Positions 15,760-24,934 of a DNA stretch of 64,000 nucleotides are shown here, piece after piece. Numbering within the stretch: position 1 is the stretch's first letter; each line of letters starts with the position of its first letter. The notes under the pieces were generated by a model that saw nothing but the letters and a program-made list of their open reading frames with translations, searched no databases and was not told the origin of the DNA. The translations under genes and the position numbers were made by a program. The stretch is taken from the NCBI GenBank assembly GCA_015059245.1, contig SVAU01000006.1, positions 62,001 to 126,000 on the forward strand, in the 5' to 3' direction. The stretch comes from Bacillota bacterium (GTDB lineage Bacteria > Bacillota_I > Bacilli_A > RF39 > UBA660).

Positions 15760-18000
15760 CTACTTCCCTAAATATTTTTTAACTAAGTCTTGAATACGAA
15801 TTGATTCCATTTTTAGTTTTGGATAATTACTTGTTATGTAATCAATATTCTTTTCTCTTGCATTAAGTTCATGTTCATAAGCTAGTTCTGAGAATTTATC
15901 AAATCCTAAGTATTTAGCTTCTGTTTTTAATGCATGTGTTACTATGCAGTAATCTTCCATATTTTGTTCATTTCTATATTTAAATAGAGCTGACATTTTT
16001 TCTTCTAATTCTTGATAGAAGATTTCAATTTTACTATTATATGTTTCCATATCTTTTAATAATGTTAAACTTGATTCTATATCTACACCAAATTCTTTTA
16101 ATATGTTTTGATCATATGTAGGTTTTGCTTGTTCTACTGGTGCTGTTATAGTTGGTTGTTCATTTTCTTTTAAGAATCTTTTTAACATGTAGAATAGTTC
16201 TTCTTCTACTATTGGTTTTGGCATACAATCATCAAAACCTTGTTCTATATATTTATCTTCCATACCAGATATTACATCAGCAGTTAGTGCTACTACTGGA
16301 GTATTGAATCCTGATATATTTTTTAAATTTTGTAATACTTCAGGGCCTTTCATTTTAGGCATCATTATATCTAGGAATATTACATCATATTTATTTCCTG
16401 ATAGTACTCTATTGATACATTCACGACCATTATCTACTAGTTCTATATCTAATTTATATTCAGCAAGTAGTTTTTCTGCTACTTTAAGATTTATTTTATT
16501 GTCATCTACTACTAGTACTTTTTGACCTGATGCATCAAATGGTGTTATATCAACGTTTTCTTCTTTTTTCTCTATTTCTTCTAAACGTTTAGTACTTATT
16601 TGTTGGTCTAGGAATAATGTAAATGTTGTTCCTTCACCGTATGTACTTTTTACTAGTAATTCACCTTCTAGTAAGTCTACTAAACCTTTTGTAATTGCCA
16701 TACCTAATCCTGTACCAGCAATGTTAACATTTTTTTCCATATCGAATCTTTGGAATTTTGTATATAGGTTTGATAAGTCTTTTTCTGTCATACCGATACC
16801 TGTATCTTCTACTTTAATTATAAGTTTACATTTTGAACCCATTGATTGAAAATTGATTTGGAATAAGATGTGTCCTTCTGAAGTATATTTAACAGCATTA
16901 GTTAGTAAGTTTAATAGTATTTGTTTGACTCTCATACAGTCACCATATAGTACTGTAGGTAAGTTTTCATCTAAATCTATTTTAAATTCTACTGGTTTAC
17001 TACCTATTCTAGTATTGATTATTGTACTTACTTCATTTAATAGGTCTCTTGTACTATAGTCTACATTTACTATTTCTATTTTATTTGCTTCTATCTTTGA
17101 AATATCTAAAATACCATTAATTATTTCTAGTAGATTGTTTGATGCATTTAATATATCTTTTACTTCTTCTTTTGCTGAACCTGATATATCTTCTTTAGCT
17201 AGTGCTTGTGAGAAACCAATGATTGCATTTAATGGTGTTCTAATTTCGTGAGACATACTTGATAGGAAGTCTGATTTAGCGTGATTAGCTGATTCTGCTT
17301 GTTGTGTTGCAATATTTAGTTCTTCTATTAATAGAAGATCTGGATTTTCGATTGTAAAATATATTAATAGTGTTGTTAATGATGCAATTGTAACATTAAC
17401 AGACATTTTTGGATAGAAGGTTTGAGCTAATAGACCTGCTAGTATAAAGAATGTATAAGCATGTACTGATAGATATTTTCTATCTTTTATTCCTTTTGAA
17501 TATCTAATAGCAAAATATGTATTAATGATCATTGTTATACCGATACATACGTATACGAAATGAAGTAGTGGTCCACTATGTAAGATGAATGTATCAAATA
17601 CTTCAACTTTCAAATCTAAGAAGAATGCTATAGTGTCTAGTATTATAATTAATGCTATTAGTATTAATAATGAATTAGTAAAGTAACGTTTCTTGTCTTT
17701 TGTCATTTCTGTACCATCGTTTTTTGGAGATGATAACGCAAATATATAGAATGTAAATGTCATAGCCCAAGTTACTGTTGAACACATGAATAGTTTTGTT
17801 ACTATTTCAGATATTATGTGGTTTGGCATATAGAAATATAGTACTCTACCTAGTGTATCTAGAATTATTTCTATATATGCTACAACTATTACTCCTCTAT
17901 ATACGTAGTTTTCTATTGTATTATTTTTCTTTTTAACGAAAAAAACAACTGTAATTAGTGTTATATAAAATAATGCAGATATTTGAAAAAATATATCCAT
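15760..18000 (-). CDS. Hybrid sensor histidine kinase, B-type, pair 4 (HPt retained)
   Basis: 746 residues, with the same order as its neighbours: about seven membrane helices, HisKA (SHEIRTPLNAIIGF), ATPase (DTGIGMTEKD, GTGLGMAITKG), receiver (VVDDNKIN, LDIMMPKMKG, ALTAD, KPIVEEE) and HPt. B-type marks are FSQALAKEDISGSAKEEVKD after the His box, LNASNNLLE, and MMPKMKGPEVL. It is the only B-type copy whose HPt still has the His (THALKTEAKYLG). It is first in its operon, with an extended -10 (TGATATAAT, 18025-18033) and the leader GAGAGTAGGGAATA. The role is as for the array: a membrane sensor feeding a multistep relay, stimulus unknown. Confidence 0.92.
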   Translation of the reverse strand: MDIFFQISALFYITLITVVFFVKKKNNTIENYVYRGVIVVAYIEIILDTLGRVLYFYMPNHIISEIVTKLFMCSTVTWAMTFTFYIFALSSPKNDGTEMTKDKKRYFTNSLLILIALIIILDTIAFFLDLKVEVFDTFILHSGPLLHFVYVCIGITMIINTYFAIRYSKGIKDRKYLSVHAYTFFILAGLLAQTFYPKMSVNVTIASLTTLLIYFTIENPDLLLIEELNIATQQAESANHAKSDFLSSMSHEIRTPLNAIIGFSQALAKEDISGSAKEEVKDILNASNNLLEIINGILDISKIEANKIEIVNVDYSTRDLLNEVSTIINTRIGSKPVEFKIDLDENLPTVLYGDCMRVKQILLNLLTNAVKYTSEGHILFQINFQSMGSKCKLIIKVEDTGIGMTEKDLSNLYTKFQRFDMEKNVNIAGTGLGMAITKGLVDLLEGELLVKSTYGEGTTFTLFLDQQISTKRLEEIEKKEENVDITPFDASGQKVLVVDDNKINLKVAEKLLAEYKLDIELVDNGRECINRVLSGNKYDVIFLDIMMPKMKGPEVLQNLKNISGFNTPVVALTADVISGMEDKYIEQGFDDCMPKPIVEEELFYMLKRFLKENEQPTITAPVEQAKPTYDQNILKEFGVDIESSLTLLKDMETYNSKIEIFYQELEEKMSALFKYRNEQNMEDYCIVTHALKTEAKYLGFDKFSELAYEHELNAREKNIDYITSNYPKLKMESIRIQDLVKKYLGK

Positions 18001-18024
18001 AAATATTCCCTACTCTCTTATGAT

Positions 18025-18033
18025 ATTATATCA
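18025..18033 (-). promoter_or_regulatory. Extended -10 promoter of kinase pair 4
   Basis: TGATATAAT on the minus strand, followed by the leader GAGAGTAGGGAATA that all four kinase operons share. Confidence 0.55.
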
Positions 18034-18077
18034 TGTGTTTCTTAATATTTGTATATTTTGTTAGTTTTTTGTCGGCA

Positions 18078-18109
18078 AAAAACTAGATATTTTTTTATAT
18101 CTAGTTTTT
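18078..18109 (-). terminator. Terminator after kinase pair 3
   Basis: A 13-bp perfect stem (18078-18090 with 18097-18109), loop T6, at the stop codon of the A-type kinase at 18108. Confidence 0.8.
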
Positions 18110-20507
18110 AATTACCAAAATACGTTTTTACTACTTCGTAAATTCTTGTTGCTTCTGTTTTTAGTTCTTCAAATTTTTGATTTATTTTTTCTTGGTTGTT
18201 TTCTTTACCAGCTAGTTCATGTTCGTATGCCATGTCTCCCAGAACAGTACATCCTACGTATCTTGCTTCTGTTTTAAGAGCATGTGCTAGTATAGCATAG
18301 TCTTCCATGTTGCCTTCATTTTTATAATTTTCTAAATCTGTTAGTTTATTTTGAAGTTCATTATAGAATTCTTCTAGTGTCATGTTATACATTTCCATGT
18401 CTTTTAGAAGTTCTATTCCAGCGTCAACATCTATGTTATTGTTTTTTAGTAGTTCTACTGTATGTGGTGCTCCTGGTACTATTTGTACTGATGGTTGAGC
18501 TGGTTGTTCTTGTGGTTGTATCTCAACTACTGGAGTTGGTTCAACTACTGGTTGTTCAACTACTGGTTGGGCTTCAACTACAGGTACTTCTTCTACAATA
18601 GGAGTTGGTGCTGTGACTTCAGCAGGTTCTACAACTACTGGTTGTTCTACTACAGGTACAGGTTTGCTTCCTTCTTTGCAGTATTTCTTTAACATGTAAT
18701 ATAGTTGTTCTTCAACAATTGGTTTTGCTAAACAATCATCGAATCCTTGTGATATGTATTTATCTTCCATACCTGCTATTACATCAGCTGTAAGTGCTAC
18801 TACTGGCATGTTGAATCCTACTATGCTTCTTAAATTGTTAAGTGCTTCTACTCCGTTCATTTTAGGCATCATGATATCCATGAATATGATATCGTATTTG
18901 TTTCCGTTTAGAACTTTATCAATTGATTCAGCACCTGACATAACAGTTTCTACTTCTAATTGATAGTCTTTTAGTAGACGTTCTGCTACTTTTAAGTTGA
19001 TCTTATTATCATCTACTACTAATACTTTAGAACCTGATGCATTGAATGCTTTAATATCTTTTGATACTTCTATATCATCAAATTCATCAAGATGTTGTTT
19101 AATAATTTTTTGTTCAATTGTTACAGTAAATGTTGTCCCTTCACCATATTTACTTTTTACTTTTATTTCACCATTCATTAAATCGATAAGACCTTTGATG
19201 ATTGCCATGCCAAGACCTGTTCCTTCGATATTAGCATTTTTTTCTATATCAAATCTTTCGTATTTATTGAATAATTGCGCAATACTTTCTTCTGTCATAC
19301 CTATTCCTGTATCTGCTACTTCAATAGTCATTTTACAAATATCATTTTCATTATTTGCTTTAATTTGGAATAGGATTCTTCCTTCGTTAGTGTATTTAAT
19401 TGAGTTAGTTAATAAGTTTGTCATTATTTGTTTGATTCTTATTACGTCTCCATACATAACTGCTGGAAGATTTTCATCTATTAATATTTTGAAATCTATT
19501 GGTTTACTACCAATTCTTGCATTGATTAAACTTGTAACTTCGTTAATCATACGTTTTGACTTATACTCATCGTTAACTATTTCAACTTTATTTGCTTCTA
19601 TCTTTTGAATGTCTAAGATACCATTTACGATATCTAATAATGTATTAGAAGCCATTATTATATCTGTTGCTTCTTCTTTAGCTGATTCGGGTATATCTTC
19701 TTTTGTTAAAGATTTACCAAATCCTACTATAGCATTTAAAGGTGTTCTAATTTCATGAGACATTCTTGATAAGAATTCTGTTTTTGATTTATTAGCTAAG
19801 TCTGCTTCTTGTTTAGCTATTTGTAATTCTTTAATTAAGTTAACATCAGGGTTTTCTGTAGTGTTATATATTAATACTACGATAAATCCAATGTATACAG
19901 AAATGAAGCACATTCCTGGTATTAAGTATTGTAGAATCATTGCAAATATTGCTATTGCTATATAGAAATATACAGGGAATCTTTTTTTAGATTTATCTTT
20001 TGCAAATATTACTATTAATATCCAAGAAATGATACTTAATACTGATGCTATTTGCCATACTATATATGATGGTCCACCATAGAATATTAATGTATCATGA
20101 TGTTCTATTGTTATTGGTAATACAGCAATAATAATCCATACTAGTATAGATACTATTCTCATTATTATTGTTTGTTTTTTGAAATATTCTTTACTAGGTA
20201 AATCTGTTAAATCAATAAATTCTACATTCTTTTCTGATGTAATTACATGTATATATAATGCGAATTTAATTAAGAATCCTACCATTAAACATAGGTTTAT
20301 TTTTGTTAATATTGTTATTGGAATCATCCAAGTAGTTCTATGAATTAATATTCTACTAACTATATTGAATAGGAACATTAATATAGTATGTACTATCATT
20401 CCACCATATAGTTTGTTTTCTAAACTCTTTGTTTTTTTCTTAAGGAAGAAGAATACGGCAACATATGCTACGTAGAATAAACCAGCGTATTGTAAGTGTG
20501 TGTTCAT
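18108..20507 (-). CDS. Hybrid sensor histidine kinase, A-type, pair 3 (with HPt)
   Basis: 799 residues, the longest of the set. It has about seven membrane helices, HisKA (SRMSHEIRTPLNAIVGFGKSL), ATPase (DTGIGMTEES, GTGLGMAIIKG), a receiver (VVDDNKIN, MDIMMPKMNG) and an intact HPt (AHALKTEARYVGC). The extra length is a Pro/Val/Glu linker of roughly 60 residues between receiver and HPt, with repeated units such as VVEQPVV and TPVVE. The same style of linker occurs in unrelated proteins in this window. It is second in its operon, 12 bases after the B-type partner, and followed by a 13-bp terminator. All catalytic residues are present; the sensor ligand is unknown. Confidence 0.92.
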   Translation of the reverse strand: MNTHLQYAGLFYVAYVAVFFFLKKKTKSLENKLYGGMIVHTILMFLFNIVSRILIHRTTWMIPITILTKINLCLMVGFLIKFALYIHVITSEKNVEFIDLTDLPSKEYFKKQTIIMRIVSILVWIIIAVLPITIEHHDTLIFYGGPSYIVWQIASVLSIISWILIVIFAKDKSKKRFPVYFYIAIAIFAMILQYLIPGMCFISVYIGFIVVLIYNTTENPDVNLIKELQIAKQEADLANKSKTEFLSRMSHEIRTPLNAIVGFGKSLTKEDIPESAKEEATDIIMASNTLLDIVNGILDIQKIEANKVEIVNDEYKSKRMINEVTSLINARIGSKPIDFKILIDENLPAVMYGDVIRIKQIMTNLLTNSIKYTNEGRILFQIKANNENDICKMTIEVADTGIGMTEESIAQLFNKYERFDIEKNANIEGTGLGMAIIKGLIDLMNGEIKVKSKYGEGTTFTVTIEQKIIKQHLDEFDDIEVSKDIKAFNASGSKVLVVDDNKINLKVAERLLKDYQLEVETVMSGAESIDKVLNGNKYDIIFMDIMMPKMNGVEALNNLRSIVGFNMPVVALTADVIAGMEDKYISQGFDDCLAKPIVEEQLYYMLKKYCKEGSKPVPVVEQPVVVEPAEVTAPTPIVEEVPVVEAQPVVEQPVVEPTPVVEIQPQEQPAQPSVQIVPGAPHTVELLKNNNIDVDAGIELLKDMEMYNMTLEEFYNELQNKLTDLENYKNEGNMEDYAILAHALKTEARYVGCTVLGDMAYEHELAGKENNQEKINQKFEELKTEATRIYEVVKTYFGN

Positions 20508-20519
20508 ATGTTATTCCCC

Positions 20520-22583
20520 CTATTCCTTATCCATTTCTTGTTGTTTATCTTGAGTTGGTTCTTGAGTTAGTTTTGGTAATTCTGGAAATATAGATTCACT
20601 AGATAGTGACATTGCTTCAGATAAGTAGTTAACATCTGGTAGATCGCTGAATCCAGGTGTTTCTTCTTTAGTTTTTGGTTTTCCTACATCTGATGCGTGC
20701 ATTATTTCTCTATTAGGATCTAGTACTACTGTTCCATCGTTTTCTTTTATGTATTTTTTAAGAACATTATATAAATCTTCTTCTACTATTGGTTTTGTAA
20801 TAACCGCATCGAATCCTGCTTCAGTGTATTTTTCTCCGATATCTGAGATAACGTCAGCAGTTAATGCTACTACTGGTGTTTCAAAACCAGGAATTCTTTT
20901 TAATTCTTTTATTACTTCTGTACCTTTCATTCTAGGCATCATGATATCTAATAGAATTAAATCATATTTTTCTCCACTGTTTATTTTATCTAAACAATCT
21001 CTACCTGAAATACAGAAATCTAAATCTAGTTTGTATTGTTCTAGGAAACGTTCTGCAACTTTTAGGTTTACTCTGTTATCGTCTACTACTAGTACTCTTT
21101 GTCCTGATGCATCGAATGGGTTAACACTATGTAGTGCTGCTTCATCCATGATTTCGTCTAATGATTTTGAAGAAACTTCTTGCTCTATTGATACAACGAA
21201 TTTTGTACCTTTGCCATATTCGCTTGTTACAAATATTTCTCCGCCCATAAGCGTTACTAAACCTTTTGTAATAGCCATTCCAAGACCTGTTCCTTCAATA
21301 TTTGTATATTTATCTATATCGAAGCGTTGGAATTTAGTAAATATTTGAGCTAAACTTTCTTCTGTCATACCAACACCTGTATCTATAATAGATATTGTTA
21401 GTAGACACTTTTCTTTATTAGATAATGCTTCTACTTTAGCAGTTACACTACCTTCGCTTGTATATTTTATAGAATTTGTTAATAAATTCATTATAATTTG
21501 TTTTAGACGATTGCTATCTCCATATAGTACTGGTGGAAGATTTTCTTCTATATCAAATTTTAATTCAATAGTTTTATTACCTAAACGATTATGACTAATA
21601 GTTTTTATTTCTTCTATGAAATGTTTTGTACTATAGTTTGTTTTTACTAGTTCAATTTTATTTGCTTCTAGTTTAGAAATATCTAGAATACCATTAATTG
21701 TTTCTAATAGACTGTTAGATGCATTAAGTATATCTTTTACTTCTTCTTGAGCTTGACCTGGTAATTCTTTTTTACCTAGAGCTTGTGAGAAACCTACTAT
21801 TGCATTTAGTGGTGTTCTGATTTCGTGAGACATACTTGATAAGAAGTCTGATTTAGCTCTATTGGCTGCATTTGCTTGTTTTGTTGCTTCATTAAGTTCC
21901 TCAATTACAGCTAGGTCTGGATTATGAATACCATGATATGTAACCATTACTATAAGTGACATAGCAAATGACATAACTGGATGTTCTGGTCTAACTATTT
22001 GTACCATCATAGATGCGAATGCAAAGATAGTTGATGGTATTAATGGTGCAACTTTGACTAATGTTAAATTTTTTCTATTCATTATAATTTTAGATACCCA
22101 TGTAATAATACATGATGCATAACAAATGTTATAGAATATCATACATGGGCCTGACATGAATAAACTTTCTCCGTCAGTTCTTAAATGTAAAGGTATTAAT
22201 GTAATACCTATTAAAGCTATAACTACTGAGATTATTGATTTAATAAAGATATGTTTAAAAGACTTCATTTGTTCTTTGTCTTTAACATTAATATCTGCAA
22301 GATTACTTGATGTAACTACCCTTATATACATTACAAATGTAACCATCCATAGCATTAAAGAACATAGAGTTGCTTTACTTATGATTACTGTTTCAGTATG
22401 TTCTGGGTGATAAACACCAAAATATACACTTCCTAAGTCTAATAGAAGTGATGTTGTAGCTATTATAATTAATGCATTAAATATATAATATGCTAGCGTT
22501 TTTCTTTTCTTTTTTGGGACATAAGTAGTTATAACTATTAAAATATGTATAACTGCTGATATCTTAAATAATAGATCTGACAT
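20520..22583 (-). CDS. Hybrid sensor histidine kinase, B-type, pair 3 (no HPt)
   Basis: 687 residues. It has about seven membrane helices, HisKA (SHEIRTPLNAIVGFSQALGKKE), ATPase (DTGVGMTEES, GTGLGMAITKG) and a receiver (VVDDNRVN, LDIMMPRMKG, VALTAD, TKPIVEE). After the receiver there are only about 60 residues of disordered, Glu/Pro/Gln-rich tail, so the HPt is absent. It is the most divergent B-type member: it has HNPD where others have ENPD at the end of the membrane domain, and AYYIF where others have ENYVY. It must hand its phosphate to an HPt in trans, most simply that of the A-type partner translated from the same mRNA. Promoter TGGTATAAT at 22606-22614; leader GAGAGTAGGGAGTAT. Confidence 0.92.
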   Translation of the reverse strand: MSDLLFKISAVIHILIVITTYVPKKKRKTLAYYIFNALIIIATTSLLLDLGSVYFGVYHPEHTETVIISKATLCSLMLWMVTFVMYIRVVTSSNLADINVKDKEQMKSFKHIFIKSIISVVIALIGITLIPLHLRTDGESLFMSGPCMIFYNICYASCIITWVSKIIMNRKNLTLVKVAPLIPSTIFAFASMMVQIVRPEHPVMSFAMSLIVMVTYHGIHNPDLAVIEELNEATKQANAANRAKSDFLSSMSHEIRTPLNAIVGFSQALGKKELPGQAQEEVKDILNASNSLLETINGILDISKLEANKIELVKTNYSTKHFIEEIKTISHNRLGNKTIELKFDIEENLPPVLYGDSNRLKQIIMNLLTNSIKYTSEGSVTAKVEALSNKEKCLLTISIIDTGVGMTEESLAQIFTKFQRFDIDKYTNIEGTGLGMAITKGLVTLMGGEIFVTSEYGKGTKFVVSIEQEVSSKSLDEIMDEAALHSVNPFDASGQRVLVVDDNRVNLKVAERFLEQYKLDLDFCISGRDCLDKINSGEKYDLILLDIMMPRMKGTEVIKELKRIPGFETPVVALTADVISDIGEKYTEAGFDAVITKPIVEEDLYNVLKKYIKENDGTVVLDPNREIMHASDVGKPKTKEETPGFSDLPDVNYLSEAMSLSSESIFPELPKLTQEPTQDKQQEMDKE

Positions 22584-22605
22584 ATACTCCCTACTCTCTT
22601 TTTAA

Positions 22606-22614
22606 ATTATACCA
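22606..22614 (-). promoter_or_regulatory. Extended -10 promoter of kinase pair 3
   Basis: TGGTATAAT on the minus strand, followed by the shared leader GAGAGTAGGGAGTAT before the ATG. Confidence 0.55.
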
Positions 22615-22637
22615 TAGCGTATATTGGATGTATATAA

Positions 22638-22665
22638 AAAACAGATAGGAATATCTACCTGTTTT
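22638..22665 (-). terminator. Terminator after kinase pair 2
   Basis: An 11-bp stem with one G-U pair (22638-22648 with 22655-22665), followed by a T-run on the minus strand. It lies just past the stop at 22668. Confidence 0.75.
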
Positions 22666-22667
22666 AA

Positions 22668-24926
22668 TTAGTTACCAAAGTATCTTTTTACGACGTCATA
22701 AACTCTATTAACTTCATTAGATAATTCTTCGAATTTTTCATCTACTAAAGCTTGGTTTGATGCTTTACCTGCTAGTTCATGTTCGTATGCCATGTCTCCT
22801 AATTCGTTACATCCAACGTATCTTGCTTCTGTTTTTAGTGCATGAGCTAGTATAGCATAATCTTCCATGTTACCAGCTTCTTTGTATGATTTTAATTCTG
22901 ATAATTTATTTTGTAATTCATTATAGAATTCTTCTAATGTCATTTCATACATTTCCATGTCTTTTAGTAGTTCTAAACCAGCTGCTACGTTGATTCTGTT
23001 ACTTTCTAATAACTGTACGTTATGTGCATCATTTGAAGATAAGTCTTCTGTAGTTATTGTTGTAGGCTCAGTAGTTGATTCTTTTAAGAATTTTCTTAAC
23101 ATATAGTATAGTTCTTCTTCTACTATCGGTTTGGCTAAACAATCATCGAAACCTTCACTAATATATTTTTCTTCCATACCAGATATTACGTCTGCAGTAA
23201 GTGCTACTACTGGCATTTTGAATCCTACTATATTTTTTAAGTTTTCTAATGTTTCTATACCATTCATTTTAGGCATCATTATATCCATGAATATTAAGTC
23301 ATATATTTTTCCGTCTAGAACATTATCGATACATTCTGAACCTGAGTTAGCTGTTTCGACACTAATATTGTAATCTCTTAGTAAACGTTCAGCAACTTTT
23401 AAGTTGATCTTGTTATCATCTACTACTAGTACTTTAGAACCAGATGCATTAAATACTTTAGTATTTGTATTTATTTCTTGATCTTCTGCTAAACTAGTTT
23501 TATTTACTATTTTTTGAGATAAGTCTATTGTGAATGTAGAACCTTCACCGTATGTACTTTTTACAGTTATTTCTCCACCCATTAGTTCAACTAAACTTTT
23601 AGTAATTGCCATACCTAGACCAGTACCTTCAACTGAAGCATTTTTTTCCATATCGAATCTTTCGAATTTACTAAATACTTTAGCTACGGCTTCTTCTGTC
23701 ATACCTATTCCAGTATCTTGTACTGATATTTTTAATTTACATGTATCTTCTTGATTTTCAGCTTTTATTTGGAATAGTATTCTACCTTCATTAGTGTATT
23801 TAACTGCGTTAGTAAGTAAGTTTATTATTACTTGTTTAACACGCATACTATCTCCGTATAATACTGGTGGAAGATTTTCGTCTATTATTATTTTAAAATC
23901 TAATGGTTTACTTCCTATTCTAGCATTTATTAAACTAGTTATTTCATTAATTAGTTTCTTAGTACTATATTCACCTTCGATTATTTCGATTTTATTCGAT
24001 TCAATCTTTGAGATGTCTAAGATACCATTAACAATGTCTAATAAGTTATTTGAAGCCATTAAGATATCTTGTACTTCTTCTTTTGCTGTACCCGATATGT
24101 CTTCTTTAGCTAATGCTTGACCAAATCCTACTATAGCATTTAGTGGTGTTCTGATTTCATGAGACATACTTGATAAGAAGTCTGTTTTTGTTTTATTAGC
24201 GCTTTCAGCAGTTGATTTAGCTTCATTAAGTTTAGTTATTAATGTAGCATCTGGGTTTTCCATTGTAAAGAACATTACAGCACATACAAATGCTATTGCA
24301 GGTGTTGAGAATGAATATACAGGGAATAATAATGTTACTGCTATTGTGATACCACCTATTACTAATAATACTTGTAGTTGTCTATATTTTTTATTAGTAA
24401 TATCTTTAATAACTGATAAAAACATTAATACCCAGCATGCTGCTGATCCTAGTGTAGCAATATGACATGCTGTAAGTGATGAACCATTGTATTCGAATGC
24501 TCCATCAGTAAAGAATATATTTATTTTTCCTACTGCTATAGCAATTGTAAATCCAATTGCTATTACAAACATTATTATTGCTATTACTGTAAAATATTTT
24601 TTATGTGGATGTTCTTTAAAATCAATTATTCCTGCTGCTTTTTTACTTGTTATACAAAATATATAATATGTACAAAATATTAATTCTAGTGACATTGTAA
24701 TCAGTTTTATTTTGATTAATATATTAGCTATTATATGTGTTGGATAAGCAATACCAACCATTGTACTTATAGCATCAAATAAACAAACTAATACTGCTGT
24801 TACTATCATTGCTGAAAATATTTTATTTTCTATAGTATTAATTTTTTTCTTTTTAAGGTAGAAAAATAATATTATAGATAAATATATATATGATGCTATT
24901 TCTAAATATACTTCTGTTAAATTCAT
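22668..24926 (-). CDS. Hybrid sensor histidine kinase, A-type, pair 2 (with HPt)
   Basis: 752 residues. It has about seven membrane helices, HisKA (SHEIRTPLNAIVGFGQALA), ATPase (DTGIGMTEEA, GTGLGMAITKS), receiver (VVDDNKIN, MDIMMPKMNG, ALTAD) and HPt (AHALKTEARYVGCNELGD). The last 130 residues are almost identical to those of the A-type kinase at 27265, including at silent codon positions, while the membrane domain is clearly different. Second in its operon, 8 bases after the B-type partner. It is complete by all relay residues. The stimulus is unknown. Confidence 0.92.
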   Translation of the reverse strand: MNLTEVYLEIASYIYLSIILFFYLKKKKINTIENKIFSAMIVTAVLVCLFDAISTMVGIAYPTHIIANILIKIKLITMSLELIFCTYYIFCITSKKAAGIIDFKEHPHKKYFTVIAIIMFVIAIGFTIAIAVGKINIFFTDGAFEYNGSSLTACHIATLGSAACWVLMFLSVIKDITNKKYRQLQVLLVIGGITIAVTLLFPVYSFSTPAIAFVCAVMFFTMENPDATLITKLNEAKSTAESANKTKTDFLSSMSHEIRTPLNAIVGFGQALAKEDISGTAKEEVQDILMASNNLLDIVNGILDISKIESNKIEIIEGEYSTKKLINEITSLINARIGSKPLDFKIIIDENLPPVLYGDSMRVKQVIINLLTNAVKYTNEGRILFQIKAENQEDTCKLKISVQDTGIGMTEEAVAKVFSKFERFDMEKNASVEGTGLGMAITKSLVELMGGEITVKSTYGEGSTFTIDLSQKIVNKTSLAEDQEINTNTKVFNASGSKVLVVDDNKINLKVAERLLRDYNISVETANSGSECIDNVLDGKIYDLIFMDIMMPKMNGIETLENLKNIVGFKMPVVALTADVISGMEEKYISEGFDDCLAKPIVEEELYYMLRKFLKESTTEPTTITTEDLSSNDAHNVQLLESNRINVAAGLELLKDMEMYEMTLEEFYNELQNKLSELKSYKEAGNMEDYAILAHALKTEARYVGCNELGDMAYEHELAGKASNQALVDEKFEELSNEVNRVYDVVKRYFGN

Positions 24927-24934
24927 TATTTATC

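Noticed and set aside
18997..21348. Long plus-strand open frames opposite the kinases (203 and 199 residues), and similar ones at 28199-28717 and 13982-14620
   Set aside because: They are antisense to well-supported kinase genes, rich in Ser/Ile/Pro from reverse reading of conserved codons, without SD or family signs. They repeat only because the kinases repeat.
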